Positions 44,580-55,767 of a DNA stretch of 64,000 bases are shown here, in pieces (the stretch's first letter is position 1; each line of letters opens with the position of its first letter). Under the pieces are notes generated by a model. It saw nothing but the letters and a program-made list of their open reading frames with translations, had not been told where the DNA came from and did not search any database. This DNA comes from Pseudomonas sp. 31-12. Lineage in GTDB: Bacteria; Pseudomonadota; Gammaproteobacteria; Pseudomonadales; Pseudomonadaceae. Where the stretch lies: positions 558,001 to 622,000 of the forward strand of contig NZ_CP029482.1 of NCBI RefSeq assembly GCF_003151075.1, given 5' to 3'. Position numbers and translations under genes: made by a program.

Positions 44580-45536
44580 ATGACAAGCACCAAAGGTTTG
44601 TTCACCCGCTGTCTCTCAATCCTCTGTGGCACCGCTCTGCTGAGCACCAGCGTCCTGGCCAGTGACGACGCGTCTTGCAAGGCTGTGCGCATGGGCGTGG
44701 TCAACTGGACCGACGTCATCGCCACCAGCGGCATGGCTGACGTGTTGCTCAACGGCCTCGGCTACGAAAGCAAGCAAACCAGCGCCGTGCAGCAAATCAT
44801 CTTCGCCGGCATTCGCGACAAGCGCCTCGATATCTTCCTCGGTTACTGGAAACCAGCGATGGACAAAAACATCGCGCCGTTCGTGGCCGCCAACCAGGTG
44901 AAGGTCATGGACAAGCCGAGCCTGGCCGATGCCCAGGCGACGCTCGCGGTGCCTCAGTACGTGGCTGACGCTGGGCTGAAAACCTTCGCCGACATCGCCA
45001 AATTCAAAGACAAGCTCGGTGGCAAGATCTATGGCATCGAGCCGGGCAGCGGCGCCAACACCACGATCAAAACCATGATCGAGACCAATCACTTCGGCCT
45101 GAAGGATTTCAAACTGATCGAGTCCGGTGAAGCAGGCATGCTCGCCGCCGTTCAGCGGGCGGTGAATCGTAAGGAGTTCGTGGTGTTCGTCGGCTGGACC
45201 CCGCACCCGATGAACATCAACATGAAGATCGCCTACCTGACCGGCAGCGAAGACGTCTATGGCCCGAACGAAGGTGCGGCGACGGTCTCCACGGTGACGT
45301 CCCCGGACTACGCCGAACGTTGCCCGAATGTGAATCGCCTGCTGCAAAACCTGACCTTCACCGCCGCCCAGGAAAGCCAGCTGATGGTGCCGATCATGGA
45401 GCGCAAGACGCCCCAGGACGTTGCCCGGCAATGGCTGCGTGATCATCCAGAAGACCTTCAGCGCTGGTTGGCAGGGGTCAGCAGCTTTGATGGCAAGGAT
45501 GGCGTAGCCAGCGTTCAGGCCAGCCTGAAAAACTGA
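44580..45536 (+). CDS. Choline/glycine-betaine-type ABC binding protein (orphan)
   Basis: 318 residues. Signal peptide (about 1-29, ending VLA), then an OpuAC-type domain with the aromatic ligand-box positions of ChoX-like proteins (VVNWTDV, LGYWKPAMD, VGWTPHPMN). No permease or ATPase gene follows. In P. aeruginosa, orphan proteins of this kind (BetX, CaiX) feed a shared CbcVW core, which is the likely arrangement here. Another option is that it uses the HutWV core nearby. The ligand is not determined by sequence alone. Confidence 0.8.
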   Translation: MTSTKGLFTRCLSILCGTALLSTSVLASDDASCKAVRMGVVNWTDVIATSGMADVLLNGLGYESKQTSAVQQIIFAGIRDKRLDIFLGYWKPAMDKNIAPFVAANQVKVMDKPSLADAQATLAVPQYVADAGLKTFADIAKFKDKLGGKIYGIEPGSGANTTIKTMIETNHFGLKDFKLIESGEAGMLAAVQRAVNRKEFVVFVGWTPHPMNINMKIAYLTGSEDVYGPNEGAATVSTVTSPDYAERCPNVNRLLQNLTFTAAQESQLMVPIMERKTPQDVARQWLRDHPEDLQRWLAGVSSFDGKDGVASVQASLKN

Positions 45537-45572
45537 CGACTAAATACCACCGCCAGTTTGAGTGAGATCACT

Positions 45573-45682
45573 GTGGCGAGGGGGCTTGCCCCCGTTCGAG
45601 TGCGCAGCGCTCGCAAAATCCATAGTCAATCCAGGATTTCGGGGCCGCTTCGCAGCCCAACGGGGGCAAGCCCCCTCGCCAC
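45573..45682. repeat. Paired repeat, family C
   Basis: GTGGCGAGGGGGCTTGCCCC and the inverted end GGGGGCAAGCCCCCTCGCC, with an inner GTGCGCAGCGC/GCTTCGCAGC region, downstream of the orphan binding-protein gene. Confidence 0.8.
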
Positions 45683-45727
45683 AAAGGCCCCCATTCACAA
45701 ATCTACTGATGGACTGGCAGCAGGCTC

Positions 45728-46645
45728 ATGACCCCGTATCCGATTTCTGAACAGATGACGGCATTCGTCGAGAAAACTGTCAGCTTCAACAGCGCCGACA
45801 GTAGCCTCGACGGGCTGCGTCAGGCCTACAGCGAGATGTGCCGGGCGTTCACTCCGCCACGTCCTGCCGGTCTTTACGTGGTCGATTTCGAGTTGGCCGG
45901 TGTGCCGGTGCGCTCCTATCAGCCGCCGGTTTCACCACCGACCGGCGGTGCCCCGTGCATCGTGTATCTGCATGGCGGCGGTTGGGTGGTGGGGGATCTG
46001 GATTCCCACGACTTCATCTGCGCCGAGCTGGCGTCTGCACTCGGCGTGCTGGTGATCGCGGTCGATTACCGATTGGCGCCAGAACATCCGTTTCCGGCGG
46101 CGTTCGATGATTGCCTGGGTGTCTGGCGCGCGCTGCGAACCGGACCTTTTAAGCTTGACCCCAAACGCACGTTGGTAGCTGGGGACAGCGCCGGGGGCAA
46201 TCTTGCAGCCGCGCTGTGTCTGGCGCTGCGGGATGCGGGCGAGCCATTGCCGGCGGCGCAGGTCCTGATCTATCCGGGGTTGGGCGGTGATCACCAGTTG
46301 CCATCGCGCAGTGAATGCATCGACGCCCCGTTGCTCGCCAGCAGCGATGTGGATTGTTATCACGCCTTGTACCTGCGCGGCACCCGACAGCCGGGCGCCT
46401 ATGCCATGCCGTTGCTCGCCGAAGACTTTGGCGGTCTGCCGTCGGCATTGATCGCCGTGGCGCAATTCGACCCGCTGCGCGATGACGGCGTGCTCTACGC
46501 CGAACAGCTGCAGGCCGCCGGCGTACCCACCACGCTTTACTACGGTGAAGGTCTGGTTCACGGCTGTTTGCGGGCCCGGGGCCAGGTCGCCGAGGTCGAC
46601 TTGCTCTATGAAACGCTGCTCGGGTATTTGGCTGACAAACTATGA
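45728..46645 (+). CDS. Alpha/beta hydrolase, hormone-sensitive-lipase (family IV) type
   Basis: 305 residues. Oxyanion motif HGGGW, nucleophile motif GDSAGG, Asp in FDPLRDDG and His in GLVHGCLR make a full catalytic triad. Cytoplasmic carboxylesterase by family. Substrate unknown. It stands between the hut region and pip, with no obvious operon partner. Confidence 0.88.
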   Translation: MTPYPISEQMTAFVEKTVSFNSADSSLDGLRQAYSEMCRAFTPPRPAGLYVVDFELAGVPVRSYQPPVSPPTGGAPCIVYLHGGGWVVGDLDSHDFICAELASALGVLVIAVDYRLAPEHPFPAAFDDCLGVWRALRTGPFKLDPKRTLVAGDSAGGNLAAALCLALRDAGEPLPAAQVLIYPGLGGDHQLPSRSECIDAPLLASSDVDCYHALYLRGTRQPGAYAMPLLAEDFGGLPSALIAVAQFDPLRDDGVLYAEQLQAAGVPTTLYYGEGLVHGCLRARGQVAEVDLLYETLLGYLADKL

Positions 46646-46750
46646 CGCTGCAAGGGGCATGCTCATTCGCGTAATTCGGGTTTATGATGCCGGACGGCAG
46701 AATAATAGAAGTCCCCCCAGGGATGACCTCGACCCCTTACGGAGCGCGCA

Positions 46751-47722
46751 ATGCAGACTTTGTACCCGCAGATCAAACCCCACGCCCGGCACGATCTGGC
46801 CGTCGATGAAACGCACACCCTGTATGTCGACGAAAGCGGTTCCCCGGAAGGTTTGCCGGTGGTGTTCATCCACGGCGGCCCCGGCGCCGGGTGCGATGCC
46901 CAGAGCCGCCGGTACTTCGATCCGAACCTGTACCGCATCGTGACCTTCGACCAGCGCGGTTGCGGTCGCTCCACGCCCCACGCCAGCCTCGAAAACAACA
47001 CCACCTGGGATCTGGTCGCCGACCTTGAGCGAATTCGCAAACACCTGGGCATCGATAAATGGGTGCTGTTCGGCGGTTCCTGGGGTTCGACGCTGGCGCT
47101 GGCCTACGCGCAAACCCATCCGGAGCGTGTACACGGTCTGATTCTGCGCGGAATTTTTCTCTGCCGTCCGCAGGAAATCGAGTGGTTCTACCAGTGTGGC
47201 GCCAGCCGTCTGTTCCCCGATTACTGGCAGGACTACGTCGCACCCATTCCGCTGGACGAGCGCGACGACCTGCTCAGCGCTTTCCACAAGCGCCTGACCG
47301 GCAACGATCAGATCGCCCAGATGCACGCGGCCAAGGCCTGGTCCACCTGGGAAGGCCGGACCGCGACTTTGCGTCCGAACCCGCTGGTGGTCGATCGCTT
47401 CTCCGAGCCTCAGCGCGCGTTGTCCATCGCACGCATCGAATGCCACTACTTCACCAACAATGCCTTCCTTGAGCCGAACCAGCTGATTCGCGACATGGGC
47501 AAGATCGCCCATTTGCCAGGCGTGATTGTCCACGGTCGATATGACGTGATCTGCCCGCTGGACAATGCCTGGGAACTGCATCAGGCCTGGCCGAACAGCG
47601 AACTCCAGGTGATTCGCGACGCGGGCCACGCTGCGTCCGAGCCGGGTATCACCGATGCGCTGGTACGCGCCGCCGGGCAGATGGCTCGCCGCTTGCTCGA
47701 CCTGCCGCCCGAAGAAGCATGA
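46751..47722 (+). CDS. pip: Proline iminopeptidase
   Basis: 323 residues, alpha/beta hydrolase of peptidase family S33. HGGPGAGC oxyanion motif, nucleophile GGSWGS, and the catalytic His in DAGHAASEP. It removes N-terminal proline from peptides. Its stop overlaps the dtd start by 4 bp (ATGA), so the two are cotranscribed; the pairing is common in Pseudomonas. Confidence 0.95.
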   Translation: MQTLYPQIKPHARHDLAVDETHTLYVDESGSPEGLPVVFIHGGPGAGCDAQSRRYFDPNLYRIVTFDQRGCGRSTPHASLENNTTWDLVADLERIRKHLGIDKWVLFGGSWGSTLALAYAQTHPERVHGLILRGIFLCRPQEIEWFYQCGASRLFPDYWQDYVAPIPLDERDDLLSAFHKRLTGNDQIAQMHAAKAWSTWEGRTATLRPNPLVVDRFSEPQRALSIARIECHYFTNNAFLEPNQLIRDMGKIAHLPGVIVHGRYDVICPLDNAWELHQAWPNSELQVIRDAGHAASEPGITDALVRAAGQMARRLLDLPPEEA

Positions 47723-48156
47723 AGGGCCTGCTGCAACGCGTGCGTGGCGCGCGAGTCGAGGTAGCGGGGGAGGTAGTTGGGGCGGTGGATCAGGGGTTGC
47801 TGGTGCTGGTGGCGGTCGAACCCGAGGATACTCGTGCCAGCGCCGACAAACTTCTGCATAAACTGCTTAACTATCGAGTATTCAGTGACGCCGAGGGCAA
47901 GATGAATCTGTCGTTGGCGGATGTAAGCGGCGGGTTGCTGCTGGTCTCGCAGTTCACCCTGGCCGCTGATACCAAGAGCGGGTTGCGCCCGAGTTTTTCG
48001 ACCGCGGCCCCTCCGGCCCTGGGCGAGGAACTTTTCGACTATCTATTAAGCAAAGCGAAACAGGTGCATGGCACTGTGGCATCAGGTAGATTCGGCGCGG
48101 ATATGCAGGTGCACCTGGTCAACGATGGCCCGGTCACCTTCCTGTTACAGACGTGA
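47719..48156 (+). CDS. dtd: D-aminoacyl-tRNA deacylase
   Basis: 145 residues. It hydrolyses D-aminoacyl-tRNA and glycyl-tRNA-Ala. Signature motifs: [17 protein letters not shown] and the C-terminal NDGPVTF (the cross-subunit GP motif). Length is typical. A terminator follows directly. Confidence 0.95.
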   Translation: MKGLLQRVRGARVEVAGEVVGAVDQGLLVLVAVEPEDTRASADKLLHKLLNYRVFSDAEGKMNLSLADVSGGLLLVSQFTLAADTKSGLRPSFSTAAPPALGEELFDYLLSKAKQVHGTVASGRFGADMQVHLVNDGPVTFLLQT

Positions 48157-48188
48157 AAGCCCTTGAAACATGTTTTTCAGGGCTTTTC
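48154..48188 (+). terminator. Rho-independent terminator after pip-dtd
   Basis: GAAAGCCCTTGAAA pairs with TTTTTCAGGGCTTTTC, with a T-rich end. Confidence 0.8.
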
Positions 48189-48432
48189 GACTGAAAACAG
48201 GGGTTTTTCGCGATAAATACTTTGTTACCCCTGATGCGTTGTAACGCGGCCTACTAGATAATCGCGCGCTACGGGGATCAGCGTTCGTTGGTCCATTTTG
48301 ACTTAGGTAGAGACTTGTCCGTGACCTGTTGGGGAATCATTTAGCCCCATGGGAGTCGGAACAATGCTCGCCAACCTGGCATATAGATAGCTGGCCGTTG
48401 GTTTTTTGATCTGTTTTCGGCGAGGGTTGCTC

Positions 48433-50256
48433 GTGATTGTTAGTCCCTGTAATGCACCAAATATGACTGCCAAACGGTTCCGAAGCGCTCTGGTAGCGGG
48501 CTCTGCACTGCTCTGCCTGCTCAGCGCCGGCCAGCTTTGGGCATTCAATCTGGAGGATGTATCGGTCAAGGCGAAAGAGCTGGCCGGACAAAAATACGAA
48601 GCCCCGCGCAGTAACCTGCCGAACGAATTCCGCGAAATGAAATTCGCGGACTATCAAAAAATTCGTTTCCGCACTGAAAAAGCCGAATGGGCCGATCAGA
48701 AAACCCCGTTCAAGCTTTCGTTCTATCACCAGGGCATGCACTTCGATACGCCGGTGAAAATCAACGAAATCACGGCCAACACCGTCGAAGAGATCAAATA
48801 CGACCCGAGTCGTTTCGATTTCGGCGATGTGAAGTTCGATCCTAAAGCCACCGAACAACTGGGTTATGCCGGTTTCCGCGTGCTTTACCCGATCAACAAG
48901 GCCGACAAGCAAGACGAAATCATGACCATGCTCGGCGCGAGTTACTTCCGCGTTGTCGGCAAGGGTCACACCTATGGCTTGTCCGCTCGCGGCATGGCCA
49001 TCGATACCGCATTGCCGTCCGGTGAAGAATTCCCGCGTTTCACCGAATTCTGGATTCAACAGCCGAAACCGGGTGACAAGCACCTGGTGATCTTCGCGCT
49101 GCTGGATTCGCCACGCGCCACCGGTGCTTACCGTCTGACCCTGCGTCCAGGCAGCGACACTATTGTCGACGTCAAGGCCCGCATGTTCCTGCGTGACAAG
49201 GTCACCAAGCTCGGCGTTGCGCCGCTGACCAGCATGTTCCTGTTCGGCGCCAACCAGCCGTCGAAAGTGCTGAACTACCGTCGTGAACTGCACGACTCCA
49301 GCGGTCTGTCGATTCATGCCGGCAACGGCGAATGGATCTGGCGTCCACTGAACAATCCAAAACACCTGGCCGTGAGCAACTACTCGATCGAAAACCCGCG
49401 TGGTTTCGGCTTGCTGCAACGTGGCCGCGACTTCAGCCACTACGAAGACCTTGACGATCGCTACGACAAGCGCCCAAGTGCCTGGATTGAACCAAAAGGC
49501 GATTGGGGCAAGGGCTCCGTCGATCTGGTAGAGATTCCGACTGCCGACGAAACCAACGACAATATCGTTGCCTTCTGGAGCCCGGAAAAACTGCCTGAGC
49601 CTGGCCAGCCGCTGGACGTCGCTTATCGCATGCACTGGACCATCGACGAAGCCGCTCTTCATGCGCCGGACAGCGCCTGGGTCCAACAGACCCTGCGCTC
49701 CACGGGTGACGTGAAACAGTCCAACCTGATCCGTCAACCGGATGGCAGCGTTGCCTATCTGGTGGATTTCGAAGGTCCGTCCCTGGCGGCACTGCCGGAA
49801 ACCGCGGACGTTCGCAGCCAGGTCAGCGTGGGCGACAATGCCGAGCTGGTCGAGAACAGCGTGCGCTACAACCCTGAAACCAAGGGCTGGCGCTTGACTC
49901 TGCGGATGAAGATCAAGGATCCGGGCAAGCCTACCGAGATGCGTGCAGCACTGGTCGAGAACATCGTGCCGGGCGACCTCTCGAAGAACTCGCTGCCAGT
50001 CTCCAACTCTTCGGTTGCCAAGGCCGACAAAGTCGCCGCCAAGCAACAAGAGAAGGCGGACAAGGAAGCCAAGGACGCCAAGCAAGCCGAGGCCAAGCAG
50101 GCTGATGCGAAGCCAGTTGCCGATACCAAGGACAAGGACAACAAAGACGCCAAGCAGCCTGTTGCTGCGGACGCGGCCCCAGCCACACCGGAATCGGCCT
50201 CGACTGAAGAAGTCCTGACCGAGACCTGGAGCTACCAGTTGCCTGCCGATGAGTAA
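48433..50256 (+). CDS. opgG: Periplasmic glucan biosynthesis protein G
   Basis: 607 residues. The GTG start (GAGGG upstream) gives a signal peptide ending in GQLWA. The two-domain OpgG beta-sandwich follows. It works with OpgH to make or branch osmoregulated periplasmic beta-glucans. An unusual Lys/Ala/Asp-rich segment of about 75 residues (starting near [11 protein letters not shown] and rich in KADK, AKQ and AEAK) is inserted just before the last conserved strand ([10 protein letters not shown]). It overlaps opgH by 8 bp. Confidence 0.93.
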   Translation: MIVSPCNAPNMTAKRFRSALVAGSALLCLLSAGQLWAFNLEDVSVKAKELAGQKYEAPRSNLPNEFREMKFADYQKIRFRTEKAEWADQKTPFKLSFYHQGMHFDTPVKINEITANTVEEIKYDPSRFDFGDVKFDPKATEQLGYAGFRVLYPINKADKQDEIMTMLGASYFRVVGKGHTYGLSARGMAIDTALPSGEEFPRFTEFWIQQPKPGDKHLVIFALLDSPRATGAYRLTLRPGSDTIVDVKARMFLRDKVTKLGVAPLTSMFLFGANQPSKVLNYRRELHDSSGLSIHAGNGEWIWRPLNNPKHLAVSNYSIENPRGFGLLQRGRDFSHYEDLDDRYDKRPSAWIEPKGDWGKGSVDLVEIPTADETNDNIVAFWSPEKLPEPGQPLDVAYRMHWTIDEAALHAPDSAWVQQTLRSTGDVKQSNLIRQPDGSVAYLVDFEGPSLAALPETADVRSQVSVGDNAELVENSVRYNPETKGWRLTLRMKIKDPGKPTEMRAALVENIVPGDLSKNSLPVSNSSVAKADKVAAKQQEKADKEAKDAKQAEAKQADAKPVADTKDKDNKDAKQPVAADAAPATPESASTEEVLTETWSYQLPADE

Positions 50257-52819
50257 TTCTCAAGTACAGCCAGAGACTCTTGCCGAGTATCTGGCGCATT
50301 TACCGATGACCGACCAGCAGCGCGCGGAACTCGCGGGCTGCCAGTCCTTCAGCGAACTGCACCAACGTCTGTCGTCTTCGACATTTGACGCACCGGCCGA
50401 GGCTGCTCAAGCCTCGGTGGGCCGTCGCCTGACCCTGAACACCGCTGAAGAGCTGGAAGAAGCGGAAATGCTGGCGGTCGACGCCAGTGGTCGGGTGTGC
50501 CTCAAGGCCACTCCGCCGATCCGTCGAACCAAAGTCGTGCCGGAGCCGTGGCGCACCAATATTCTGGTGCGTGGCTGGCGTCGTCTGACCGGTCGCACCA
50601 ATCCGCCGGCCCCGCCGAAGGACGAGAACGTGCTGCCGGCGGCTCGCTGGCGCACCGTCGGTTCCATTCGGCGTTACATCCTGCTGGTCCTGATGCTCGG
50701 TCAGACCATCGTCGCCGGCTGGTACATGAAAGGCATCATGCCGTATCAGGGCTGGTCGTTCGTCGACCTGAACGAAGTCCTGCATCAACCGATCCTGAAA
50801 ACCGTCACGCAAGTGCTGCCGTATGCGCTGCAAACCAGCATCCTGATTCTGTTCGGGATTTTGTTCTGCTGGGTCTCGGCTGGTTTCTGGACCGCGCTGA
50901 TGGGCTTCCTTGAGTTGCTCACCGGGCACGACAAATACCGCATCTCCGGTAAAAGTGCTGGCAACGAGCCGATCGCCAAGGACGCGCGCACCGCACTGGT
51001 GATGCCGATCTGCAACGAAGACGTGCCGCGGGTGTTTGCCGGTTTGCGGGCGACTTTCGAGTCGGTTGCAGCCACGGGTGACCTGGATCGCTTCGACTTC
51101 TTCGTCCTCAGCGACAGTAACGACGCAGACATTTGCGTAGCCGAGCAACAGGCCTGGCTGGACGTCTGCCGTGAAGCCAAGGGTTTCGGCAAGATTTTCT
51201 ATCGCCGTCGTCGCCGTCGTGTGAAACGTAAAAGCGGCAACCTCGACGACTTCTGTCGTCGCTGGGGCGGTGATTACAAGTACATGGTCGTGCTCGACGC
51301 GGACTCCGTGATGAGTGGTGACTGCCTGACCAGTCTGGTGCGCTTGATGGAAGCCACGCCGGACGCCGGGATCATCCAGACCGCGCCGCGTGCCTCGGGC
51401 ATGGACACCCTTTATGCGCGTATGCAGCAGTTTGCGACCCGTGTGTACGGTCCGCTGTTTACCGCCGGCCTGCACTTCTGGCAGTTGGGTGAATCCCACT
51501 ACTGGGGCCACAACGCGATCATCCGCATGAAGCCGTTCATCGAGCACTGCGCCCTGGCGCCGTTGCCGGGTAAAGGTGCTTTTGCCGGTGCGATTCTGTC
51601 CCACGACTTCGTCGAGGCTGCGTTGATGCGCCGTGCCGGCTGGGGCGTGTGGATTGCCTACGATTTGCCGGGCAGCTACGAAGAACTGCCGCCGAACCTG
51701 CTGGACGAACTCAAGCGTGACCGTCGCTGGTGCCACGGAAACCTGATGAACTTCCGCCTGTTCCTGGTCAAGGGTATGCACCCGGTTCACCGTGCGGTGT
51801 TCCTGACCGGCGTGATGTCTTACCTGTCGGCGCCGTTGTGGTTCTTCTTCCTGGTGTTGTCGACGGCGCTGCTGGCGGTCAACACCTTGATGGAACCGCA
51901 GTACTTCCTTGAGCCGCGTCAGCTCTATCCGCTGTGGCCGCAATGGCACCCGGACAAGGCGATTGCGCTGTTCTCGACGACGATCGTGCTGTTGTTCCTG
52001 CCGAAGCTGTTGAGCATCATCCTGATCTGGGCCAAGGGCGCGAAAGAGTTCGGTGGCAAGTTCAAGGTGACCTTGTCGATGCTGCTGGAGATGCTGTTCT
52101 CCATGTTGCTGGCGCCGGTGCGGATGATTTTCCACACCCGTTTCGTACTCGCCGCGTTCCTCGGCTGGGCCGCGACCTGGAACTCGCCACAACGTGATGA
52201 CGACTCCACGCCATGGAGCGAAGCGGTCAAGCGCCACGGTCCGCAAACCCTGCTGGGCTTCTTCTGGGCCCTGCTGGTGGTCTGGCTGAACCCGAGTTTC
52301 CTGTGGTGGCTGGTGCCGATCGTCGGTTCGTTGATGCTGTCGATCCCGGTGTCGGTGATCTCCAGCCGTGTCGGTCTGGGGCTCAAGTCCCGTGACGAGA
52401 GCCTGTTCCTGATCCCTGAGGAATACAATCCGCCACAGGCGCTGCTGGCAACCGATCAGTACACCCACGAAAACCGTTGGCATGCACTGAACGACGGTTT
52501 CATCCGTGCGGTGGTCGATCCGCAGCAGAACGCCTTGGCGTGCTCGCTGGCGACCTCGCGTCACGGTCAGGCCGAGCCGATCGAATGGTTGCGCATCGAG
52601 CGGGTGCGTCACGCCTTGAAAGTCGGGCCTGACGGCCTGAACAACAATGAGCGTGTGCAACTGCTGAGCGACCCGGTGGCACTGGCTCGCTTGCACGAGC
52701 AGATCTGGAATGAAGGCCATCCCGAGTGGCTGGCAGCCTGGCGCAAATCGGTGAAAGCCGATCCCCATGCGCCGCTGCTACCGCTTAAACCACTGAGTGC
52801 GCAGCCTCAGTTGGCGTAA
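50249..52819 (+). CDS. opgH: Glucan biosynthesis glucosyltransferase H
   Basis: 856 residues, inner-membrane GT2 enzyme: two N-terminal membrane segments, a cytosolic glucosyltransferase domain (LDADSVMSG as the DxD-type motif; DRRWCHGNL as the QxxRW-type motif) and several C-terminal membrane segments. It polymerises and exports the beta-1,2-glucan backbone from UDP-glucose. It starts within the end of opgG. A terminator follows. Confidence 0.96.
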   Translation: MSNSQVQPETLAEYLAHLPMTDQQRAELAGCQSFSELHQRLSSSTFDAPAEAAQASVGRRLTLNTAEELEEAEMLAVDASGRVCLKATPPIRRTKVVPEPWRTNILVRGWRRLTGRTNPPAPPKDENVLPAARWRTVGSIRRYILLVLMLGQTIVAGWYMKGIMPYQGWSFVDLNEVLHQPILKTVTQVLPYALQTSILILFGILFCWVSAGFWTALMGFLELLTGHDKYRISGKSAGNEPIAKDARTALVMPICNEDVPRVFAGLRATFESVAATGDLDRFDFFVLSDSNDADICVAEQQAWLDVCREAKGFGKIFYRRRRRRVKRKSGNLDDFCRRWGGDYKYMVVLDADSVMSGDCLTSLVRLMEATPDAGIIQTAPRASGMDTLYARMQQFATRVYGPLFTAGLHFWQLGESHYWGHNAIIRMKPFIEHCALAPLPGKGAFAGAILSHDFVEAALMRRAGWGVWIAYDLPGSYEELPPNLLDELKRDRRWCHGNLMNFRLFLVKGMHPVHRAVFLTGVMSYLSAPLWFFFLVLSTALLAVNTLMEPQYFLEPRQLYPLWPQWHPDKAIALFSTTIVLLFLPKLLSIILIWAKGAKEFGGKFKVTLSMLLEMLFSMLLAPVRMIFHTRFVLAAFLGWAATWNSPQRDDDSTPWSEAVKRHGPQTLLGFFWALLVVWLNPSFLWWLVPIVGSLMLSIPVSVISSRVGLGLKSRDESLFLIPEEYNPPQALLATDQYTHENRWHALNDGFIRAVVDPQQNALACSLATSRHGQAEPIEWLRIERVRHALKVGPDGLNNNERVQLLSDPVALARLHEQIWNEGHPEWLAAWRKSVKADPHAPLLPLKPLSAQPQLA

Positions 52820-52824
52820 CAGAC

Positions 52825-52853
52825 AGCCCCGCTAACCAGCGGGGCTTTTTTTT
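52825..52853 (+). terminator. Rho-independent terminator of opgGH
   Basis: AGCCCCGCT pairs perfectly with AGCGGGGCT around AACC, followed by eight T. Confidence 0.95.
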
Positions 52854-53008
52854 GGCTGAACGTTGCCAAACCCTTGTGCAAACAAACGAGTGCGTTAGCA
52901 TCCGTCCCCGAATGGGTGCGCCCGGACAATTTTCTGTTCGTATCTGCCGGTTTCCTAAAGGAAATCCGCCGTTTGCGCGCCTCACAACGCAATGGTTTTG
53001 GGGACTTG

Positions 53009-53809
53009 ATGATGAAGAAGTATCTGTCGATGCTGCTGGTCGGCGTCACGGCATTGGTTGCAGTCAGCGCGGCGCAGGCCGGTGCCATTGATGACGCGGT
53101 CAAGCGCGGCACGCTGAAAGTCGGCATGGACCCGACCTACATGCCGTTCGAAATGACCAACAAGCGCGGCGAGATCATCGGTTTCGAAGTCGACATCCTC
53201 AAAGCCATGACCAAGGCGATGGGCGTCAAACTGGAATTGGTATCCACCGGTTATGACGGCATCATCCCGGCCCTGCTGACCGACAAGTTCGACATGATCG
53301 GCAGCGGCATGACCCTGACCCAGGAACGCAACCTGCGCCTGAACTTCAGCGAACCGTTCATCGTGGTCGGCCAGACCCTGCTGATCCGCAAGGAACTGGA
53401 AGGCACCATCAAATCCTATAAAGACCTGAACACCGCCGACTACCGCATCACCTCCAAGCTCGGCACCACCGGTGAGATGGTCGCCAAGAAGCTGATCTCC
53501 AAAGCCAAGTACCACGGCTACGACAACGAGCAGGAAGCTGTGCTCGACGTGGTCAACGGCAAGGCCGACGCCTTCATCTACGACGCGCCGTACAACGTCG
53601 TGGCCGTGAACAAGGTCGGCGCCGGCAAACTGGTGTTCCTTGACAAGCCGTTCACCTACGAGCCGCTGGCTTTCGGTCTGAAGAAGGGTGATTACGACAG
53701 CATCAACTTCATCAACAACTTCCTGCACCAGATTCACGAAGACGGCACCTACGATCGCATCCATGACAAGTGGTTCAAGGACACGGCCTGGCAGAAGGAC
53801 ATGGAGTAA
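53009..53809 (+). CDS. Amino-acid ABC transporter, periplasmic binding protein
   Basis: 266 residues, solute-binding protein family 3. Signal peptide (about 1-23, ending AQA), then KVGMDPTYMPFEM, GFEVDILKAMTKAMG and SGMTLTQERNLRLNFSEPF. It is most like polar amino-acid binding proteins; the exact ligand cannot be read off. The upstream part of the open frame (52874-53008) was rejected because the signal peptide begins at 53009. A REP pair lies between it and its permease gene. Confidence 0.88.
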   Translation: MMKKYLSMLLVGVTALVAVSAAQAGAIDDAVKRGTLKVGMDPTYMPFEMTNKRGEIIGFEVDILKAMTKAMGVKLELVSTGYDGIIPALLTDKFDMIGSGMTLTQERNLRLNFSEPFIVVGQTLLIRKELEGTIKSYKDLNTADYRITSKLGTTGEMVAKKLISKAKYHGYDNEQEAVLDVVNGKADAFIYDAPYNVVAVNKVGAGKLVFLDKPFTYEPLAFGLKKGDYDSINFINNFLHQIHEDGTYDRIHDKWFKDTAWQKDME

Positions 53810-53837
53810 CTCGGTCAGATAAACCGAGTCGCGCCCA

Positions 53838-53901
53838 ATCGCCAGCAGGCTGGCTCCCACAATGAAATTCATTCCCCTGTGGGAGCCAGCCTGCTGGCGA
53901 T
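53838..53901. repeat. Paired REP element, family B
   Basis: AATCGCCAGCAGGCTGGCTC and its inverted partner, between the binding protein and permease genes of one transporter operon. Confidence 0.85.
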
Positions 53902-53938
53902 GACGGCCTCCAAGGCAATACAAATCCCGGAACCTGCA

Positions 53939-54898
53939 ATGAAACAGAAAAAAGCCCAATGGCCCTGGCACGTCTTGACCGTACTCGTGCTGATCGGCCT
54001 GGCCGGCGCGTTGTATTACGCCACCTCGCTGATGTCCTACGAATGGCGCTGGAACCGCGTGCCGCAATACTTCGCCTACCATGCCGAAGAGTCCCAGCGC
54101 GCCGCCGACATCTCCACTGTCAGCGAACTGGTGCGCAAGGGCGATAAAGCCGAAGTCACCCTGCGCAATGACGCAGGCGACGAGCAACACGTGACCGTAG
54201 ACGACAACAGCCTGCAAGTCGCCCGGGGCGATGACGTCGCGGAGGGTGACGTGATCGGCGTGACTCGCCATTGGGCCGCCGGACCGCTGATGTGGGGCCT
54301 GTGGACCACCTTGTGGTTGTCCGTGGTGTCTGGCGTGCTTGGCCTGCTGATCGGCCTCGCCACGGGCTTGTGCCGTCTGTCGAACAATCCGACTTTGCGC
54401 GATCTCTCGACCATTTACGTCGAACTGGTGCGCGGCACGCCGTTGCTGGTGCAGATCTTCATTTTCTACTTCTTCATCGGCACCGTGATGAACCTGTCCC
54501 GGGAGTTCGCCGGGATTGCCGCGCTGTCGCTGTTCACCGGTGCCTATGTCGCTGAGATCATCCGTTCCGGCGTGCAGTCCATCGCCCGTGGCCAGAACGA
54601 AGCCGCCCGTTCTCTGGGCTTGAGCGCTGGCCAGTCGATGCGCCATGTCGTGCTGCCGCAAGCCTTGAAGCGCGTGCTGCCGCCGCTGGCCGGGCAGTTC
54701 ATCAGTCTGGTCAAGGACACTTCACTGGTGTCGGTGATCGCGATTACCGAACTGCTCAAAAGCGGCCGTGAAGTCATCACCACCTCGTTCTCGCCGTTCG
54801 AAATCCTGTTCTGCGTGGCCGGGCTGTACCTGTTGATCAACCTGCCGCTGTCGAAAATCGCCAGCCGGCTTGAGCGGAGGCTCGCGCAAAGTGATTGA
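53939..54898 (+). CDS. Amino-acid ABC transporter, permease with extra periplasmic domain
   Basis: 319 residues, about 90 longer than usual His/Glu/Gln-type permeases. After the first membrane segment (about 10-30) there is a hydrophilic stretch of about 85 residues ([11 protein letters not shown] through [10 protein letters not shown]) before the standard HisM-type core of about five membrane segments ([20 protein letters not shown]; motif [20 protein letters not shown]). Only one permease gene is present, so it probably acts as a homodimer. It overlaps the ATPase gene by 8 bp. Confidence 0.88.
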   Translation: MKQKKAQWPWHVLTVLVLIGLAGALYYATSLMSYEWRWNRVPQYFAYHAEESQRAADISTVSELVRKGDKAEVTLRNDAGDEQHVTVDDNSLQVARGDDVAEGDVIGVTRHWAAGPLMWGLWTTLWLSVVSGVLGLLIGLATGLCRLSNNPTLRDLSTIYVELVRGTPLLVQIFIFYFFIGTVMNLSREFAGIAALSLFTGAYVAEIIRSGVQSIARGQNEAARSLGLSAGQSMRHVVLPQALKRVLPPLAGQFISLVKDTSLVSVIAITELLKSGREVITTSFSPFEILFCVAGLYLLINLPLSKIASRLERRLAQSD

Positions 54899-55625
54899 AG
54901 TCCGCGATCTGGTAAAAGTCTTCGACACCCGTGGCCAGGTGGTTCGCGCGGTGGATAACGTCACCACGCACGTGGCCAAGGGCGAAGTGCTGGTGGTGAT
55001 CGGCCCGTCCGGTTCCGGCAAGTCCACTTTCCTGCGCTGCCTCAACGGCCTGGAAGAGTTTGACTCGGGTTCGGTGAGCATCGACGGCCTGCAACTGGCC
55101 GATCCGAAAACCGACGTGAACGCCTACCGCCGCGAAGTCGGCATGGTGTTCCAGCATTTCAATCTGTTCCCGCACATGACCGTGCTGGAAAACCTCTGCC
55201 TGGCCCAGAAAGTCGTGCGCAAACGCGGCAAGAAGGAGCGCGAGGCCAAGGCCTTGGCGTTGCTGGAAAAGGTCGGCATTGCGCAGAAGGCCAACGAATT
55301 TCCGTCACGCCTGTCCGGCGGTCAGCAACAGCGTGTGGCGATTGCCCGGGCGTTGGCGATGGAGCCAAAGGTCATGCTGTTCGATGAGCCGACTTCGGCG
55401 CTTGATCCGGAAATGGTCGGCGAAGTGCTGGACGTGATGAAAACCCTGGCCGTGGAAGGCATGACCATGGTCTGCGTCACCCACGAAATGGGCTTTGCGC
55501 GGGAAGTGGCGGATCGGGTGCTGTTCTTCGATCACGGTAAATTGCTGGAAGATGCCTCACCGGCGGAGTTCTTCGATGCACCGAAGGATCCGCGGGCGCA
55601 GGCTTTCTTGCGGCAGGTCCTCTGA
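54891..55625 (+). CDS. Amino-acid ABC transporter, ATP-binding protein
   Basis: 244 residues from the GTG at 54891 (GGAGG 10 bp upstream). Walker [10 protein letters not shown], signature LSGGQQQR, Walker [13 protein letters not shown], and the D-loop and His switch (CVTHEMGF). It is of the GlnQ/HisP class. The frame is also open 7 codons upstream from a TTG. Translation is coupled to the permease gene. Confidence 0.93.
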   Translation: MIEVRDLVKVFDTRGQVVRAVDNVTTHVAKGEVLVVIGPSGSGKSTFLRCLNGLEEFDSGSVSIDGLQLADPKTDVNAYRREVGMVFQHFNLFPHMTVLENLCLAQKVVRKRGKKEREAKALALLEKVGIAQKANEFPSRLSGGQQQRVAIARALAMEPKVMLFDEPTSALDPEMVGEVLDVMKTLAVEGMTMVCVTHEMGFAREVADRVLFFDHGKLLEDASPAEFFDAPKDPRAQAFLRQVL

Positions 55626-55648
55626 CAGTAGCGCCTTGCGGGCCGCTA

Positions 55649-55724
55649 ATCGCTAGCAGGCTAGCTCCCACAGTGGATTTGTGGTGTTCACACCAAACCC
55701 TGTGGGAGCCAGCCTGCTGGCGAT
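55649..55724. repeat. Paired REP element, family B
   Basis: ATCGCTAGCAGGCTAGCTCC and an inverted CCAGCCTGCTGGCGAT arm, in the convergent gap between the transporter and the chemoreceptor. Confidence 0.8.
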
Positions 55725-55767
55725 AGCATCACCTCGGTCCCAAGCGAGCCGAGGTATTTACATCGCC

